From positions 1 to 64,000 of the forward strand of contig DATHBT010000101.1 in assembly GCA_035295985.1 (NCBI GenBank): a stretch of 64,000 bases of DNA, in the 5' to 3' direction. The stretch comes from JAIVGV01 sp035295985. GTDB taxonomy: Bacteria; Acidobacteriota; Blastocatellia; Pyrinomonadales; Pyrinomonadaceae. This document shows positions 30,190 through 38,765 of the stretch, one piece after another. Under the pieces are notes generated by a model. The model did not search any database. It saw only the letters and a list, made by a program, of their open reading frames with translations, and had not been told where the DNA came from. Within the stretch, counting starts at the first letter, position 1. Every line of letters starts with the position of its first letter. The translations under genes were made by a program, and so were the position numbers.

Positions 30190-33100
30190 ATGTCGAGATC
30201 AATCCTCCACCGCGCAGCCTCGGCGCTGGCACTCGTTGCCCTCTGCCTCGCCTTCGGGGCGGGCCGCGTGGCCGCGCAGTCCAACACCACTGGCGCCATC
30301 GGCGGCACGGTTAAAGACCCCAACGGCGCAGTCGTCGTCGGCGCGGCCGTGACGGCCACCAACAGACAGACCAACCGCGAGGCGACGGCCACGACCGACG
30401 GCGAGGGCCGCTTCCGCCTCGTCGAGCTGCAGCCCGGCAACTACACGCTCCGGGTCAACGCCTCCGGCTTCGGCGAGTTCACCCGCCCGACCGTCGTCGT
30501 CGAGGTCGGCCTCGTCACGCCGGCCGACGTCGATCTCGCGCTGACCGCCACGACCGAGAGCGTGGACGTGACGAGCGAGGCCCCGGTCATCAACACCTCG
30601 CAGCAGGACTTCGCCTCGAACATCAACCAGACCTCGATCAACGAGCTGCCGATCAACGGCCGCCGCGCCTCGAACTTCGTCCTGCTCACGCCCGGCGTCG
30701 CGCCCGACGGCGACTTCGGCCTGATCTCCTTCCGCGGCATCTCCGGCCTGCTGAACAACTCCACGGTTGACGGCGGCAGCAACAACAACGCCTTCTTCGC
30801 CGAGGAGGCGGGCCGCACGCGCATCAGCTCCTCGATCAGCCAGGCGGCCGTGCGCGAGTTCCAGGTCAACACCTCGAACTACTCGGCCGAGTACGGCCGC
30901 GCGGCCGGCGGCGTCGTCAACACCGTCACCAAGTCCGGCTCGAACGAGTTCCACGGCCAGCTCTTCTACTACCAGCGCAACAACCGCTTCGGCGCGCGCA
31001 ACCCGCTTGGCTTCCGCAACGTGCTGGTCAACGGCGTGGTTGACCGCGAGGCGCTCAAGCCCGTGGACGTGCGCCACCAGTTCGGCGGCGCCGTCGGCGG
31101 CCCCATCGTCCGCGACAAGCTGTTCTTCTTCTTCTCCTACGACCAGCAGAAGCGCAACTTCCCCGGCATCGCGCAGTTCGACTCGCCCACCTTCCTGAAC
31201 ACGATCAACAGGCCGAGCCTCACGGCGCGCGGCGTCAGCGACGCGCAGATCGACGCGACGCGCGACTTCCTCATCAGCCTGACGGGCGAGACCCCGCGCC
31301 GCCAGGATCAGTACCTGCTGCTGCCGAAGATCGACTGGAACATCAACTCGTCGAACACCGCCTCGTTCACCTACAACCGCCTGCGCTCGGAATCGCCCGC
31401 CGGCATCCAGACGCAGGCGCTCGTCACGCGCGGCCGGGCCAGCTTCGGCGACGACTTCGTGGACATCGACTACGGCATCTTCCGCCTGACCTCGACGCTC
31501 TCGCCGACCGTCATCAACGAGGCGCGCGTCAAGATCAGCCGCGAAGACCTCTACGCCTTCAGCAACGACCCGCTGCCCGGCGAGCCGACGACCGGCCCCA
31601 ACGGCCGCCCCCCCTCAATCGCCATCACCGGCGGCCTGACCTTCGGCAAGGCCAACTTCCTCGAGCGCTACCACAACCCGCTGGAGAAGAGCTTCCAGGT
31701 CGTTGACAACGTGACGTGGTCGCACGGCCGCCACACGATCAAGTTCGGCGGCGACTACCTGCGCGCCAAGGACCTGCTCGCCAACCTCTTCCAGGAGGGC
31801 GGCGTCTATGCCTACAACAACATCAACGACTTCATCTTCGACTACGTCAACTGGACGACGAACGGGGCGATCCGCAACCTGACGCCGACCGCGGCGCTGC
31901 CGAACGCCGGCGTCTGCCCCCAGATCGCGCTCACGACCGGCATCAACACCAACACGCGCCGCGCCGGCCGCTGCTACACCAGCAACTACGCGCAGGGCTT
32001 CGGCTCGCTGGGCGCCGAGTTCGTCACCAACGACTACGCGTTCTTCATCCAGGACGACATCCGCTGGACGCCGCGCCTGACCGTCAACCTCGGCCTGCGC
32101 TGGGAGTACGAGCAACTGCCCGAGCCGCAGATCCCGAACCCGACGTTCGCGCAGACGGCCAGCTTCCCGTCCGACAAGAACAACTTCGGCCCGCGCGTCG
32201 GCTTCGCCTACGATCTGTCCGGCAACGGCAAGACCTCGGTGCGCGGCGGCGTCGGCGTCTATTACGGCCGCCTGATCAACTCGACGATCTCGAACGCCAT
32301 CACCAACACGGGCGTTGACCGCGGCCAGCTCTCCGTCTCGCTCGCGGGCACGGCCGCCACCGCACCGATCTTCCCGAACGTCGTGCCGCCGCCCGCGGCG
32401 GTCGCTAACCCGACGGGCGCTCACGTCCCCGGCTCCAACATCGTCGTCCTGGCCCCGAACTTAGAGATGCCGGCGATCATCCAGGGCGACTTCATCGTCG
32501 AGCGCGAGATCGCGCGCAACACCGTGGTCTCCGCCTCGTACCTGACGAGCCGCGGCCGTTACCTGCCGACATTCGTCAACAAGAACATCGCCCCGACGAA
32601 CAACTTCCAGACGCTGACTGTCGCCAGCGGCCCGTTCGCCGGCCAGTCCGTCACCGTGCCCGTTTACACGGCGCGCATCGACCCGAACTTCTTCAACATC
32701 ACGGAAGTCCGCAGCCAGGTCGATTCGGCCTACCACGCGCTGGTCTTGCAGGCCAACCGCCGCCTGACGGACGGCCTCCAGTTCCAGGCCAGCTACACGC
32801 TGTCGCGCGCGCGCGACAACGGCCAGACCTCCGTGACGTTCACCTCGACCAACACGCCGACCGACCCCTACGACCAGAACCTGGATCAAGGCCCGGCCAA
32901 CTTCGACATCCCGCACCGCTTCGTCGCCAGCGCCGTCTGGAACCCGCGCGGCTTCGGCCTCGACGACTCGTCGCCGGTCGGCCGCGCCATCTTCGGCGGG
33001 TGGACGATCGCGCCCATCGTCACGGCGCAGTCGGGCCGCCCCTACTCGCCGGGCGTGTCGGTGACGAACCGCCCGCTCCCGGCCGCGCTCAACAGCTCGA

Positions 33101-33429
33101 TCACCGGCTCGGGCGGCGACAGCTACTTTCTGCCCCTGGGCCGCAACAGCTTCCGCCAGCCGAAGATCATCAACGTTGACGCGCGCCTCTCGCGCCGCTT
33201 CAACCTCGGCGAGGCGCGCAACATCGAGTTCCTGGCCGAGGCGTTCAACCTCTTCAACCGGACGCACATCACGGGGGTCAACACGACGGCCTTCCGCCTC
33301 GTCACACCGCCGGGCAGCCCGAACGGCACTCAGCTCAACCCCGACCCGACCTTCGGGACGGTGTCGTCCACGGGCAACTCGATCTTCCGCGAGCGGCAGG
33401 TGCAGTTCGCCGTCCGCTTCGAATTCTAA
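30190..33429 (+). CDS. Oar-like TonB-dependent outer-membrane receptor
   Basis: A 1079-residue outer-membrane protein. A signal peptide (ALALVALCLAFGAGRVAAQ) is followed by a carboxypeptidase-regulatory-like beta-sandwich (GAIGGTVKDPNGAVVVGAAV), a plug domain (INELPINGRRASNFVLL, SAEYGRAAGGVVNTVTKSGS) and a long beta-barrel ending in VRFEF. It shares architecture with the 1293-residue receptor at 60-3941 but is clearly diverged. The substrate is unknown. It is monocistronic: an extended -10 lies upstream and a strong terminator 43 bases after the stop. Confidence 0.92.
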   Translation: MSRSILHRAASALALVALCLAFGAGRVAAQSNTTGAIGGTVKDPNGAVVVGAAVTATNRQTNREATATTDGEGRFRLVELQPGNYTLRVNASGFGEFTRPTVVVEVGLVTPADVDLALTATTESVDVTSEAPVINTSQQDFASNINQTSINELPINGRRASNFVLLTPGVAPDGDFGLISFRGISGLLNNSTVDGGSNNNAFFAEEAGRTRISSSISQAAVREFQVNTSNYSAEYGRAAGGVVNTVTKSGSNEFHGQLFYYQRNNRFGARNPLGFRNVLVNGVVDREALKPVDVRHQFGGAVGGPIVRDKLFFFFSYDQQKRNFPGIAQFDSPTFLNTINRPSLTARGVSDAQIDATRDFLISLTGETPRRQDQYLLLPKIDWNINSSNTASFTYNRLRSESPAGIQTQALVTRGRASFGDDFVDIDYGIFRLTSTLSPTVINEARVKISREDLYAFSNDPLPGEPTTGPNGRPPSIAITGGLTFGKANFLERYHNPLEKSFQVVDNVTWSHGRHTIKFGGDYLRAKDLLANLFQEGGVYAYNNINDFIFDYVNWTTNGAIRNLTPTAALPNAGVCPQIALTTGINTNTRRAGRCYTSNYAQGFGSLGAEFVTNDYAFFIQDDIRWTPRLTVNLGLRWEYEQLPEPQIPNPTFAQTASFPSDKNNFGPRVGFAYDLSGNGKTSVRGGVGVYYGRLINSTISNAITNTGVDRGQLSVSLAGTAATAPIFPNVVPPPAAVANPTGAHVPGSNIVVLAPNLEMPAIIQGDFIVEREIARNTVVSASYLTSRGRYLPTFVNKNIAPTNNFQTLTVASGPFAGQSVTVPVYTARIDPNFFNITEVRSQVDSAYHALVLQANRRLTDGLQFQASYTLSRARDNGQTSVTFTSTNTPTDPYDQNLDQGPANFDIPHRFVASAVWNPRGFGLDDSSPVGRAIFGGWTIAPIVTAQSGRPYSPGVSVTNRPLPAALNSSITGSGGDSYFLPLGRNSFRQPKIINVDARLSRRFNLGEARNIEFLAEAFNLFNRTHITGVNTTAFRLVTPPGSPNGTQLNPDPTFGTVSSTGNSIFRERQVQFAVRFEF

Positions 33430-33471
33430 ACCCGTCGCCGCCGGCACGCGTGCCGGCGAGCGCCCCTTGCG

Positions 33472-33513
33472 AAAGCCCGCCGCCCCTATTAAAGAGGCGG
33501 CGGGCTTTTTTTT
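33472..33513 (+). terminator. intrinsic terminator of the receptor gene
   Basis: A perfect 13-bp stem (AAAGCCCGCCGCC at 33472-33484 with its complement at 33496-33508) ends in a run of eight T (33506-33513). This is a textbook rho-independent terminator. A second hairpin (CGCCGGCACGCGTGCCGGCG, 33438-33457) sits between it and the stop codon. Confidence 0.92.
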
Positions 33514-33794
33514 CGTCGCGCTCGACGCGCCTCCCGCGCGACGGCCGCGCTTGTCCTAAGACGGGCCGGCTGTCCCCTGAGTTTGTATCGAAACCCGCCC
33601 CGCGTCCCCGCCTGCCTGACCGACCGGAAAGCTCTCAGGCGTCCACAAATTCGTCTCGCCCAACAAGTTTCGCCGCCTCGCGCCTGCCCGGCAGCGGGTG
33701 GCATGAGCGTTGCCGGGTCGTCGTGTGAGGGCACAGTCGAACTCTCCCGCTGTGTGTGAACCGTAGGGTCAACGAGAGGAGGATTTGAGAGGCT

Positions 33795-34007
33795 ATGGGG
33801 ATTCCGAACAGGGACGAGATGGAAGGCAAATTCGATCAGGCCAAGGGCGCAGTCAAAGACAAGGTCGGCGAGGCGACCGGCAACCAGCGCCTTGAGAGCG
33901 AGGGCGAGGCCGAGCGCGCGGGCGGCAACATGCAGGAGGGCTTCGGCACGGCCCGCCGCAAGGTCGGCGAGACGATCAACGACATCGGCGACAAGATCGG
34001 CCGGTGA
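33795..34007 (+). CDS. CsbD family stress-response protein
   Basis: A 70-residue hydrophilic protein (MGIPNRDEMEGKFDQAKG ... GEATGNQRLESEGEAERAGG), with the CsbD repeat pattern of Gly/Ala/Lys/Glu heptads. Family members are abundant, disordered general-stress proteins, sigma-B controlled in Bacillus. GAGGAGG is 14 bases upstream of the ATG. About 280 bases upstream, between terminator and gene, hold no other gene that I can see. Confidence 0.88.
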   Translation: MGIPNRDEMEGKFDQAKGAVKDKVGEATGNQRLESEGEAERAGGNMQEGFGTARRKVGETINDIGDKIGR

Positions 34008-34008
34008 T

Positions 34009-34126
34009 AGCTACTAGCTGTTAGCTGTTAGCTATCAGCCAGAAGTCGAGGGCGGGAGGTGTACGTTCGCGTCGGCCTCCCGCCCTCGCTCTTGGTTCGG
34101 CCGCTCGGCTAACAGCTAACAGCTTT
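34009..34126. repeat. compound inverted repeat after the CsbD gene
   Basis: AGCTGTTAGCTGTTAGCTAT at 34017-34036 faces GGCTAACAGCTAACAGCTTT at 34107-34126. Nested inside, GAGGGCGGGAGG near 34049-34060 faces CCTCCCGCCCTC near 34076-34087. Two independent stems are thus stacked in one element. Confidence 0.8.
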
Positions 34127-34199
34127 CTCCGCGACACGGCCGCGCCGTGTGTTGTAAGGTTAGCCGCGCGGCGGGAAAGGGCTTTTGAGAGTCGCAGCA

Positions 34200-34889
34200 A
34201 TGATCACAGCAGTCATCTTCGACATCGACGGGACGCTCGTCGATTCCGTTGACTTCCACGCGCGCGCCTGGCAGGAGGCGTTCCGCGAGTTCGGCCGCGA
34301 GGTCGAATACGAAAAGGTGCGCCACCAGATCGGCAAGGGCGGCGACCAGTTGATGCCCGTCTTCTTTACGGCGGAAGAACTCGAACGCTTCGGCCCGAAA
34401 ATGGAGAAGTTCCGGGGCGAACTCTTCAAGCGCGAGTACCTGCCGCGCGTGCGCGCCTTCCCCGCCGTGCGCGACCTGTTCGAGCGCGTTCGTCGCGACG
34501 GCAAGCGCATCGCCCTCGCGTCCTCCGCTAAAGAGGAGGAACTGACCGCGTACAAAGAGATCGCCAACGTCGCAGACCTCGTCGAGGAGGAGACTTCCAA
34601 GGACGACGTGGAACGCTCCAAGCCGCACCCGGACATCTTCGCCTCCGCGCTCGCGAAGCTCGGCCGCCCCGGCCCGCGCGAAGTGATCGTCGTCGGCGAC
34701 ACGCCCTACGACGCCGAGGCGGCCGGCAAGCTGTCCGTGCGGACAATCGGCGTCCTCTGCGGCGGCTTCCCCGAAGCGGAGATGCGCGCGGCCGGCTGCG
34801 TCGAGATTTACCGCGACCCCGCCGACATCCTCGCGCGCTACGACGAGACGTTGATCGCGCGCCGTTCCGCCGAGGCCGCGGGAGACTGA
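34200..34889 (+). CDS. HAD-superfamily phosphatase/phosphomutase-like
   Basis: A 229-residue HAD hydrolase of the CbbY/Gph/beta-phosphoglucomutase type. Motif I is IFDIDGTLVDS with nucleophile D8 and acid D10, motif II ALASSAK, motif III Lys in RSKPHPDIF, and motif IV VVGDTPYDAEAA. An alpha-helical cap (residues about 18-80) is inserted after motif I. The substrate is not predictable. ATG at 34200 is preferred over TTG at 34185. Confidence 0.92.
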   Translation: MITAVIFDIDGTLVDSVDFHARAWQEAFREFGREVEYEKVRHQIGKGGDQLMPVFFTAEELERFGPKMEKFRGELFKREYLPRVRAFPAVRDLFERVRRDGKRIALASSAKEEELTAYKEIANVADLVEEETSKDDVERSKPHPDIFASALAKLGRPGPREVIVVGDTPYDAEAAGKLSVRTIGVLCGGFPEAEMRAAGCVEIYRDPADILARYDETLIARRSAEAAGD

Positions 34890-34921
34890 GCGCCGGCACG
34901 TTGGTCGAGTGACTTTGTAAA

Positions 34922-35018
34922 GCACTCACCACAGAGACACAGAGAGCACAGAGGGGGCGCAGAGGGCTTGAGTCTTCTCTGTGTTAACTCCGTGTCCTCT
35001 GTGCCTCCATGGTGAGTT
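34922..35018. repeat. inverted repeat (CACAGAGACACAGAG family)
   Basis: CACTCACCACAGAGACACAG at 34924-34943 and the following CAGAGGG words face CCTCTGTGCCTCCATGGTGAG at about 34998-35018. It is the last fold-back element before the phage junction; none is visible to the right of 35.8 kb. Confidence 0.8.
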
Positions 35019-35059
35019 AAAGCTCGCCAGACTCAACTCTTGCCTTGAGCACTAGCCGC

Positions 35060-35869
35060 ATGAACAGAGTCGCAACCGCCGCCCTCGCATTCACACTGTT
35101 ACTCCCCGCCCTGACGGCCGCACAGACCGCCGACGCCGTACGCGACTACCGCCGCGCCAACGAGCACCGCATCTTGCGCGAGTTCGTCGAGCTGCTCTCG
35201 CTCCCCAACGTCGCATCCAACCGCGAAGACATCCGCCGCAACGCCGCGCACATCGTCTCCATGATGGATGAGCGTGGCCTCTCACCCCGGCTGCTCGAAG
35301 CGGCGGACGCCCCGCCCGCCGTCTTCGGCGAGTGGCGCACGCCCGGCGCTACGCGCACGCTCGTCTTCTACGCCCACTACGACGGCCAGCCCACCGATCC
35401 GGCCAAGTGGGCCGAGACACACCCGTGGCGGCCCGCGCTCCGCAACGCCCCGCACGACGCGGGCGGGAAACTGATCCCGATGCCCGCCGAAGGCGCGGCC
35501 ATCAACCCCGAATGGCGTCTCTACGCCCGCTCCGCCTCGGACGACAAGGCCGGCGTGATGGCGATCCTCGCGGCGTTTGACGCGCTCAAGGCGAAGGGCA
35601 TCCGGCCCACCGTCAACCTCAAGTTCTTCTTCGAGGGCGAGGAGGAGGCCGGCTCGCCCAACCTCGCCGCGATCATCACGCGCCACCGCGACCTTCTCGC
35701 CGCGGACGCCTGGATCATCTGCGACGGCCCCGTCCACCAGTCGGGCCGCAAGCAGGTGGTCTTCGGCGTGCGCGGCGACACGAACGTCGATCTCACCGTC
35801 TTCGGCCCGCGCCGCCCGCTCCACAGCGGCCACTACTGCCGCCCCGCCCATCCTGTACCTGCCGGTTAA
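35060..35869 (+). pseudogene. M20 family peptidase, 3' part lost at phage junction
   Basis: The first about 260 residues are a normal exported M20 dipeptidase-like protein: signal peptide (AALAFTLLLPALTAAQ), metal ligands H and D in YAHYDGQP, bridging Asp in SASDDKAG, catalytic Glu in FEGEEEAGSP. The frame reads up to the conserved LHSGHY, where family members continue with about 200 more residues, including the remaining metal ligand and the C-terminal lid. Instead a foreign 10-residue tail (CRPAHPVPAG) and a stop follow. The break is near 35,838 and coincides with the start of phage genes. The product would be inactive unless the prophage excises. Confidence 0.88.
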
Positions 35870-35994
35870 TCAGGACTTGCGCGGGTGGGCGATCTGACCG
35901 CTTCTCGCGTCGCATGGGGGAGTGGCGCCGCCCCGGTTTCGGCCGCTCGCGGCCGGTAGGGTGGGCGCAGGAGTTGGGTAGAGGGAGGTGAGGG

Positions 35995-36297
35995 TTGAGC
36001 AATCTGCGAATCGAGGTGACGCGCGGCGGCGATCTGGCGCGGCAGGAGTGGTGCTTCTGGTACTACGAGGGCCGCCACGCGCTCGTGCTGGACTCTTATT
36101 GGGAGTCCGAGAGGTCGTCGAAGCGACACAAGTTCCGCACCGCGCCGGGCAGATACTACTGCCGCCTTCACCGGAGCGATGAGCCGCCACCCATCGCGGA
36201 GGCGGGCGTGCCGATGCCGGAGGACGTTTTGGAGGAGGCGCGGCAGAAGTTCAATGAGAGCCTACGTGTTGTCAGGTGGTCGGAGCGTGGCGGCTGA
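35995..36297 (+). CDS. small phage protein, unknown
   Basis: A 100-residue protein rich in aromatic residues (EWCFWYYEGRHALVLDSYWESER). It looks like a small beta-domain with a basic patch. The frame starts with TTG at 35995 behind GAGGGAGGTGAGGG. It is the first gene inside the phage junction, about 150 bases in. No family is recognised. Confidence 0.6.
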   Translation: MSNLRIEVTRGGDLARQEWCFWYYEGRHALVLDSYWESERSSKRHKFRTAPGRYYCRLHRSDEPPPIAEAGVPMPEDVLEEARQKFNESLRVVRWSERGG

Positions 36298-36423
36298 CGG
36301 GGCCGTGGGGGCGCGCTCCGGGAGGCGCGGAGGCGGGGCGTTTTAGTGAGAGCGGGAGTGGTCTTCTAGGGTAGTTGCCGCGCGCGTATTCGCGCACCGC
36401 AGGATGAGGGGGCTTGACAGGCG

Positions 36424-36432
36424 TGGTATAAT
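36424..36432 (+). promoter_or_regulatory. extended -10 promoter of the Xre operon
   Basis: TGGTATAAT at 36424-36432 is a perfect TGnTATAAT extended -10. A TTGACA at 36414-36419 is only 7 bases upstream of the hexamer, too close to be its -35. Transcription would begin about 36440, inside the operator array, and run into the 139-residue gene and the Xre gene. Confidence 0.75.
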
Positions 36433-36434
36433 AG

Positions 36435-36474
36435 ATTAGACAGACTAACAAGATGTTAGACCTGTTAATCTAAC
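36435..36474. promoter_or_regulatory. four-half-site operator array
   Basis: Four copies of a GTTAGAC-like half-site lie in two inverted pairs: ATTAGAC (36435-36441) with GACTAAC (36443-36449), and GTTAGAC (36455-36461) with ATCTAAC (36468-36474). They cover the predicted transcription start. Such an array over a phage promoter next to an Xre gene suggests autorepression by that protein. Confidence 0.7.
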
Positions 36475-36492
36475 GATGAGGAGTCAAGTCGC

Positions 36493-36912
36493 ATGTCCGA
36501 GCAGGAAATCCTGGAGTTCATCAGCGCCGCGACCGACGTTGATCTGTGCGACCGCATTCAGAGCGCGGCCCACAAGCGCAAGCGCGCACTGGCGCAGGCC
36601 GCGTTTGAGGCAAAGGTTGCCGAGCATTGGAAGCAAACCGTTTGGCTGAAGCCGGGCGACGCGCTCTACTGCAACGCGACAGGCACATTCCTCGGCGGGC
36701 CGTTGCAGCGCGGCGACAAGGTGACGGTTTACGCCGTCCAGCCTAAGAAGCGGGTAATCTGGCTGAAGGTTGGCAAGCACACGTTTGGCTTCTCGGCAAT
36801 CGAGTTCTACCGCTACAAACTAAGTCGCCAGAAGCCGGAGAGCGCCTTGGGTAAAACTGAGAGAGCGCACGCCGAGGCGGCAGGGAAAGTCTTTCAGGAG
36901 GCGTTCCGATGA
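36493..36912 (+). CDS. 139-aa phage protein upstream of the Xre gene
   Basis: A protein with a helical N-terminus (SEQEILEFISAATDVDLCDR) and a central beta-rich part (VWLKPGDALYCNATGTFLGG ... VIWLKVGKHTFGFSAIEFY) that could be an SH3-like barrel. GAGGAG is upstream of the ATG at 36493. Its stop overlaps the Xre ATG by four bases, so the two are translated together; the pair might be a lysogeny-control or toxin-antitoxin-like unit. No family is recognised. Confidence 0.65.
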   Translation: MSEQEILEFISAATDVDLCDRIQSAAHKRKRALAQAAFEAKVAEHWKQTVWLKPGDALYCNATGTFLGGPLQRGDKVTVYAVQPKKRVIWLKVGKHTFGFSAIEFYRYKLSRQKPESALGKTERAHAEAAGKVFQEAFR

Positions 36913-37100
36913 GACTCGGTGACGTACTCCGTAAGTGGCGTCGCGCGAGCGACCGCGACCTCCGTGCCGTGGCCGCCGAGATCGGCATCTCGCACGGTAC
37001 GCTCTCGCGGATCGAGCGCGGCCAGAAGGTTGACAGCGATACGATGCTCAAACTCTTAGTGTGGCTTATCGGTAGGGATAAGCCGGTGGGCCGCGCGTAG
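36909..37100 (+). CDS. Xre-family HTH regulator
   Basis: A 63-residue protein consisting of a single helix-turn-helix of the lambda-Cro/Xre type (LRAVAAEIGISHGTLSRIERGQKV). It has no cleavable or dimerisation domain, so it would act as a small Cro-like repressor or antitoxin. It is the second gene of the operon driven from 36424 and is the likely ligand of the operator at 36435-36474. Confidence 0.85.
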   Translation: MRLGDVLRKWRRASDRDLRAVAAEIGISHGTLSRIERGQKVDSDTMLKLLVWLIGRDKPVGRA

Positions 37101-37277
37101 CGCGCCTGCGGTGGGCGACGAAGCTATGGCCTTCAGCCTGCCGGCGAGTAGGGGGATACGTGCTTTACGCCTGAGAGGTCTTTCGCAGCATAAAGCTAAC
37201 CGAGTCCCCCGCCGCGCCGCTTTAAGCGTGCCGGGGCCGGGCGGCGGCCTTGAGGAAGGAGAGGAGGGAGGGACGAA

Positions 37278-37511
37278 GTGACTAAAGAGGAGATAGCACG
37301 GCGGGCCGAAGTCCTCGCCTCGGACGTGATGGGCGACTACGCTGAAATGCTTCCTCGATTCGAGGAGGCGATGCGGGATGCCGTCTCGCAGGCGTATGAG
37401 GCGGCGGCGCGGGCGGTTGACGGCCTGCGCGACACGATGCACGCTGAGGCGGGCGGGGTGCTTGACGCGGCGGTGCTGAAAGTCCTCACCCTGAAAGATC
37501 AACTCGACTGA
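37278..37511 (+). CDS. small helical phage protein
   Basis: A 77-residue all-helical protein (MTKEEIARRAEVLASDVMGD ... DGLRDTMHAEAGGVLDAAVL) with no recognised family. GTG at 37278 is preceded by GGAGGGACGAA, a good ribosome-binding site. The 177 bases before it show no gene. Confidence 0.6.
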   Translation: MTKEEIARRAEVLASDVMGDYAEMLPRFEEAMRDAVSQAYEAAARAVDGLRDTMHAEAGGVLDAAVLKVLTLKDQLD

Positions 37512-37725
37512 CGCCCCGGCATAGATAAAAGGGCGGACGCGGCCTCACCCCACCGCCCCGCCCCCTCTTCTCACAAACCTCTTCGGCTCGTGAGGTCGCG
37601 CAGGCCAGCCTCACCACTGGCGCGCGGCGGCGAGTCCGTGAGGCCCGCCTTGTGGGGGCGCATTATATCGAATACGGCTTTCCTGTCCAGCCCTTTTAGG
37701 CGGGCGGAGATGAGAGGGTGGTAGA

Positions 37726-37980
37726 ATGGCAGACATGGACGAGCAGAATGAGCAGTCTTGGCTTCGCGGCAACAAGGCGGCGTACCGTGCGATCATGGCG
37801 GAGTGCCTACGCAACCTCGGCCACGGCGACAGGGACGCGCGCTCGTGGGCCTTAGAGCGCGCCGATGTCATCCTAGTGCTGCGTGACCTGTGCGAAAGGT
37901 ACGGCGACAACGAGTGGCCCGACGATCTTCACCTCGGCGACGTGCTGAGGAAGCACTTAGAGCCGCACCTTGAGGGGTAG
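37726..37980 (+). CDS. small phage protein, unknown
   Basis: An 84-residue acidic, helical protein (MADMDEQNEQSWLRGNKAAYR ... YGDNEWPDDLHLGDVLRKHL). About 210 bases before it hold no gene. It is followed after one base by the zinc-ribbon gene, so these two and the next two genes form one operon-like run. No family is recognised. Confidence 0.6.
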   Translation: MADMDEQNEQSWLRGNKAAYRAIMAECLRNLGHGDRDARSWALERADVILVLRDLCERYGDNEWPDDLHLGDVLRKHLEPHLEG

Positions 37981-37981
37981 A

Positions 37982-38170
37982 ATGGTAGGCACACAGATCA
38001 AGTGCGAAGACTGCGGCTGGCAGGGTGACGAGAAGGAACTGCTTACACGGCAGTACCAACCCGACGACGATCTGGCGCACCCCGATTGGACGGAAGATGT
38101 CTGCCCTAAGTGCCAAAGCGTGCTGTGGTTTCCATTAGAGGAAGGTGCCGAACAGTCATCCGCTTCATAA
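37982..38170 (+). CDS. zinc-ribbon mini-protein
   Basis: A 62-residue protein with two CxxC knuckles (C8/C11 in KCEDCGW, C41/C44 in VCPKCQS), a four-cysteine zinc ribbon. GAGGGG lies just upstream of the ATG at 37982. Small zinc ribbons in phage early arms often bind nucleic acid or host enzymes; nothing specific can be said here. Confidence 0.65.
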   Translation: MVGTQIKCEDCGWQGDEKELLTRQYQPDDDLAHPDWTEDVCPKCQSVLWFPLEEGAEQSSAS

Positions 38171-38188
38171 TGGCGGGCGTGGAGATAA

Positions 38189-38404
38189 ATGGCGATGGGG
38201 CAAGTGATTAACTTTCAGGACGAGGTGGCACGGCCGTTAGAGAAGTTGAACGCGGCACTCAGGGACAAGATCGTCGCCGAGATCGCCGAAGACGACGGGG
38301 GCATGGATTCGATGCTCATCATCCGGTTCGCGGACGCCTCCGCGCTACGCATCCGCTACGACTGGATATACGAGTTCGAGATCACCGACCCGCCTCCGCG
38401 CTAA
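38189..38404 (+). CDS. small phage protein, unknown
   Basis: A 71-residue protein with a beta-rich C-terminal half (DSMLIIRFADASALRIRYDWIYEFEITD). It starts 19 bases after the zinc-ribbon stop. There is no recognised family. Confidence 0.55.
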   Translation: MAMGQVINFQDEVARPLEKLNAALRDKIVAEIAEDDGGMDSMLIIRFADASALRIRYDWIYEFEITDPPPR

Positions 38405-38435
38405 GGGTCTGCTTCGTGGCCGCGAGGATTAAGTC

Positions 38436-38699
38436 ATGCGAGTGCCAAACGCCGACGGCGAGGTAATCTTGTTCCGGGGATTGCTCGCCACGATCATCGC
38501 CTCCGGCGACTTCCACGCCGGAACGGTGCGGGTGCGCGTCGAAGACGAGCGCGGCGAGGACATCACGCACCTCGCCCGCATGGGTGACACCGTGCAGGAC
38601 GTGCGGCGCAGCTACGTGGTCATGGAGTTAGATCGCCCCGGCTTCGACGGCCCCTTCTGCACGCCGGATTGGTTCGGTGATGCGCGGTTAGCCGGCTGA
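38436..38699 (+). CDS. small phage protein, last gene of left arm
   Basis: An 87-residue protein of beta character (GEVILFRGLLATIIASGDFHAG ... RVRVEDERGEDITHL). It ends 66 bases before the stop of the convergent tail-tip gene, so left-arm and structural transcripts run head-on here. There is no recognised family. Confidence 0.55.
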   Translation: MRVPNADGEVILFRGLLATIIASGDFHAGTVRVRVEDERGEDITHLARMGDTVQDVRRSYVVMELDRPGFDGPFCTPDWFGDARLAG

Positions 38700-38765
38700 G
38701 TGCGCCGCGGCCGTGGGCGGCAGTAGTTTCAGTTCCCCTCCCGCCTCAGTGGTGTATGATCCTCT

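Noticed and set aside
36414..36432. TTGACA and TATAAT as a classic -35/-10 pair
   Set aside because: The spacing is 7 bases, too short for sigma-70; the extended -10 alone explains the promoter.
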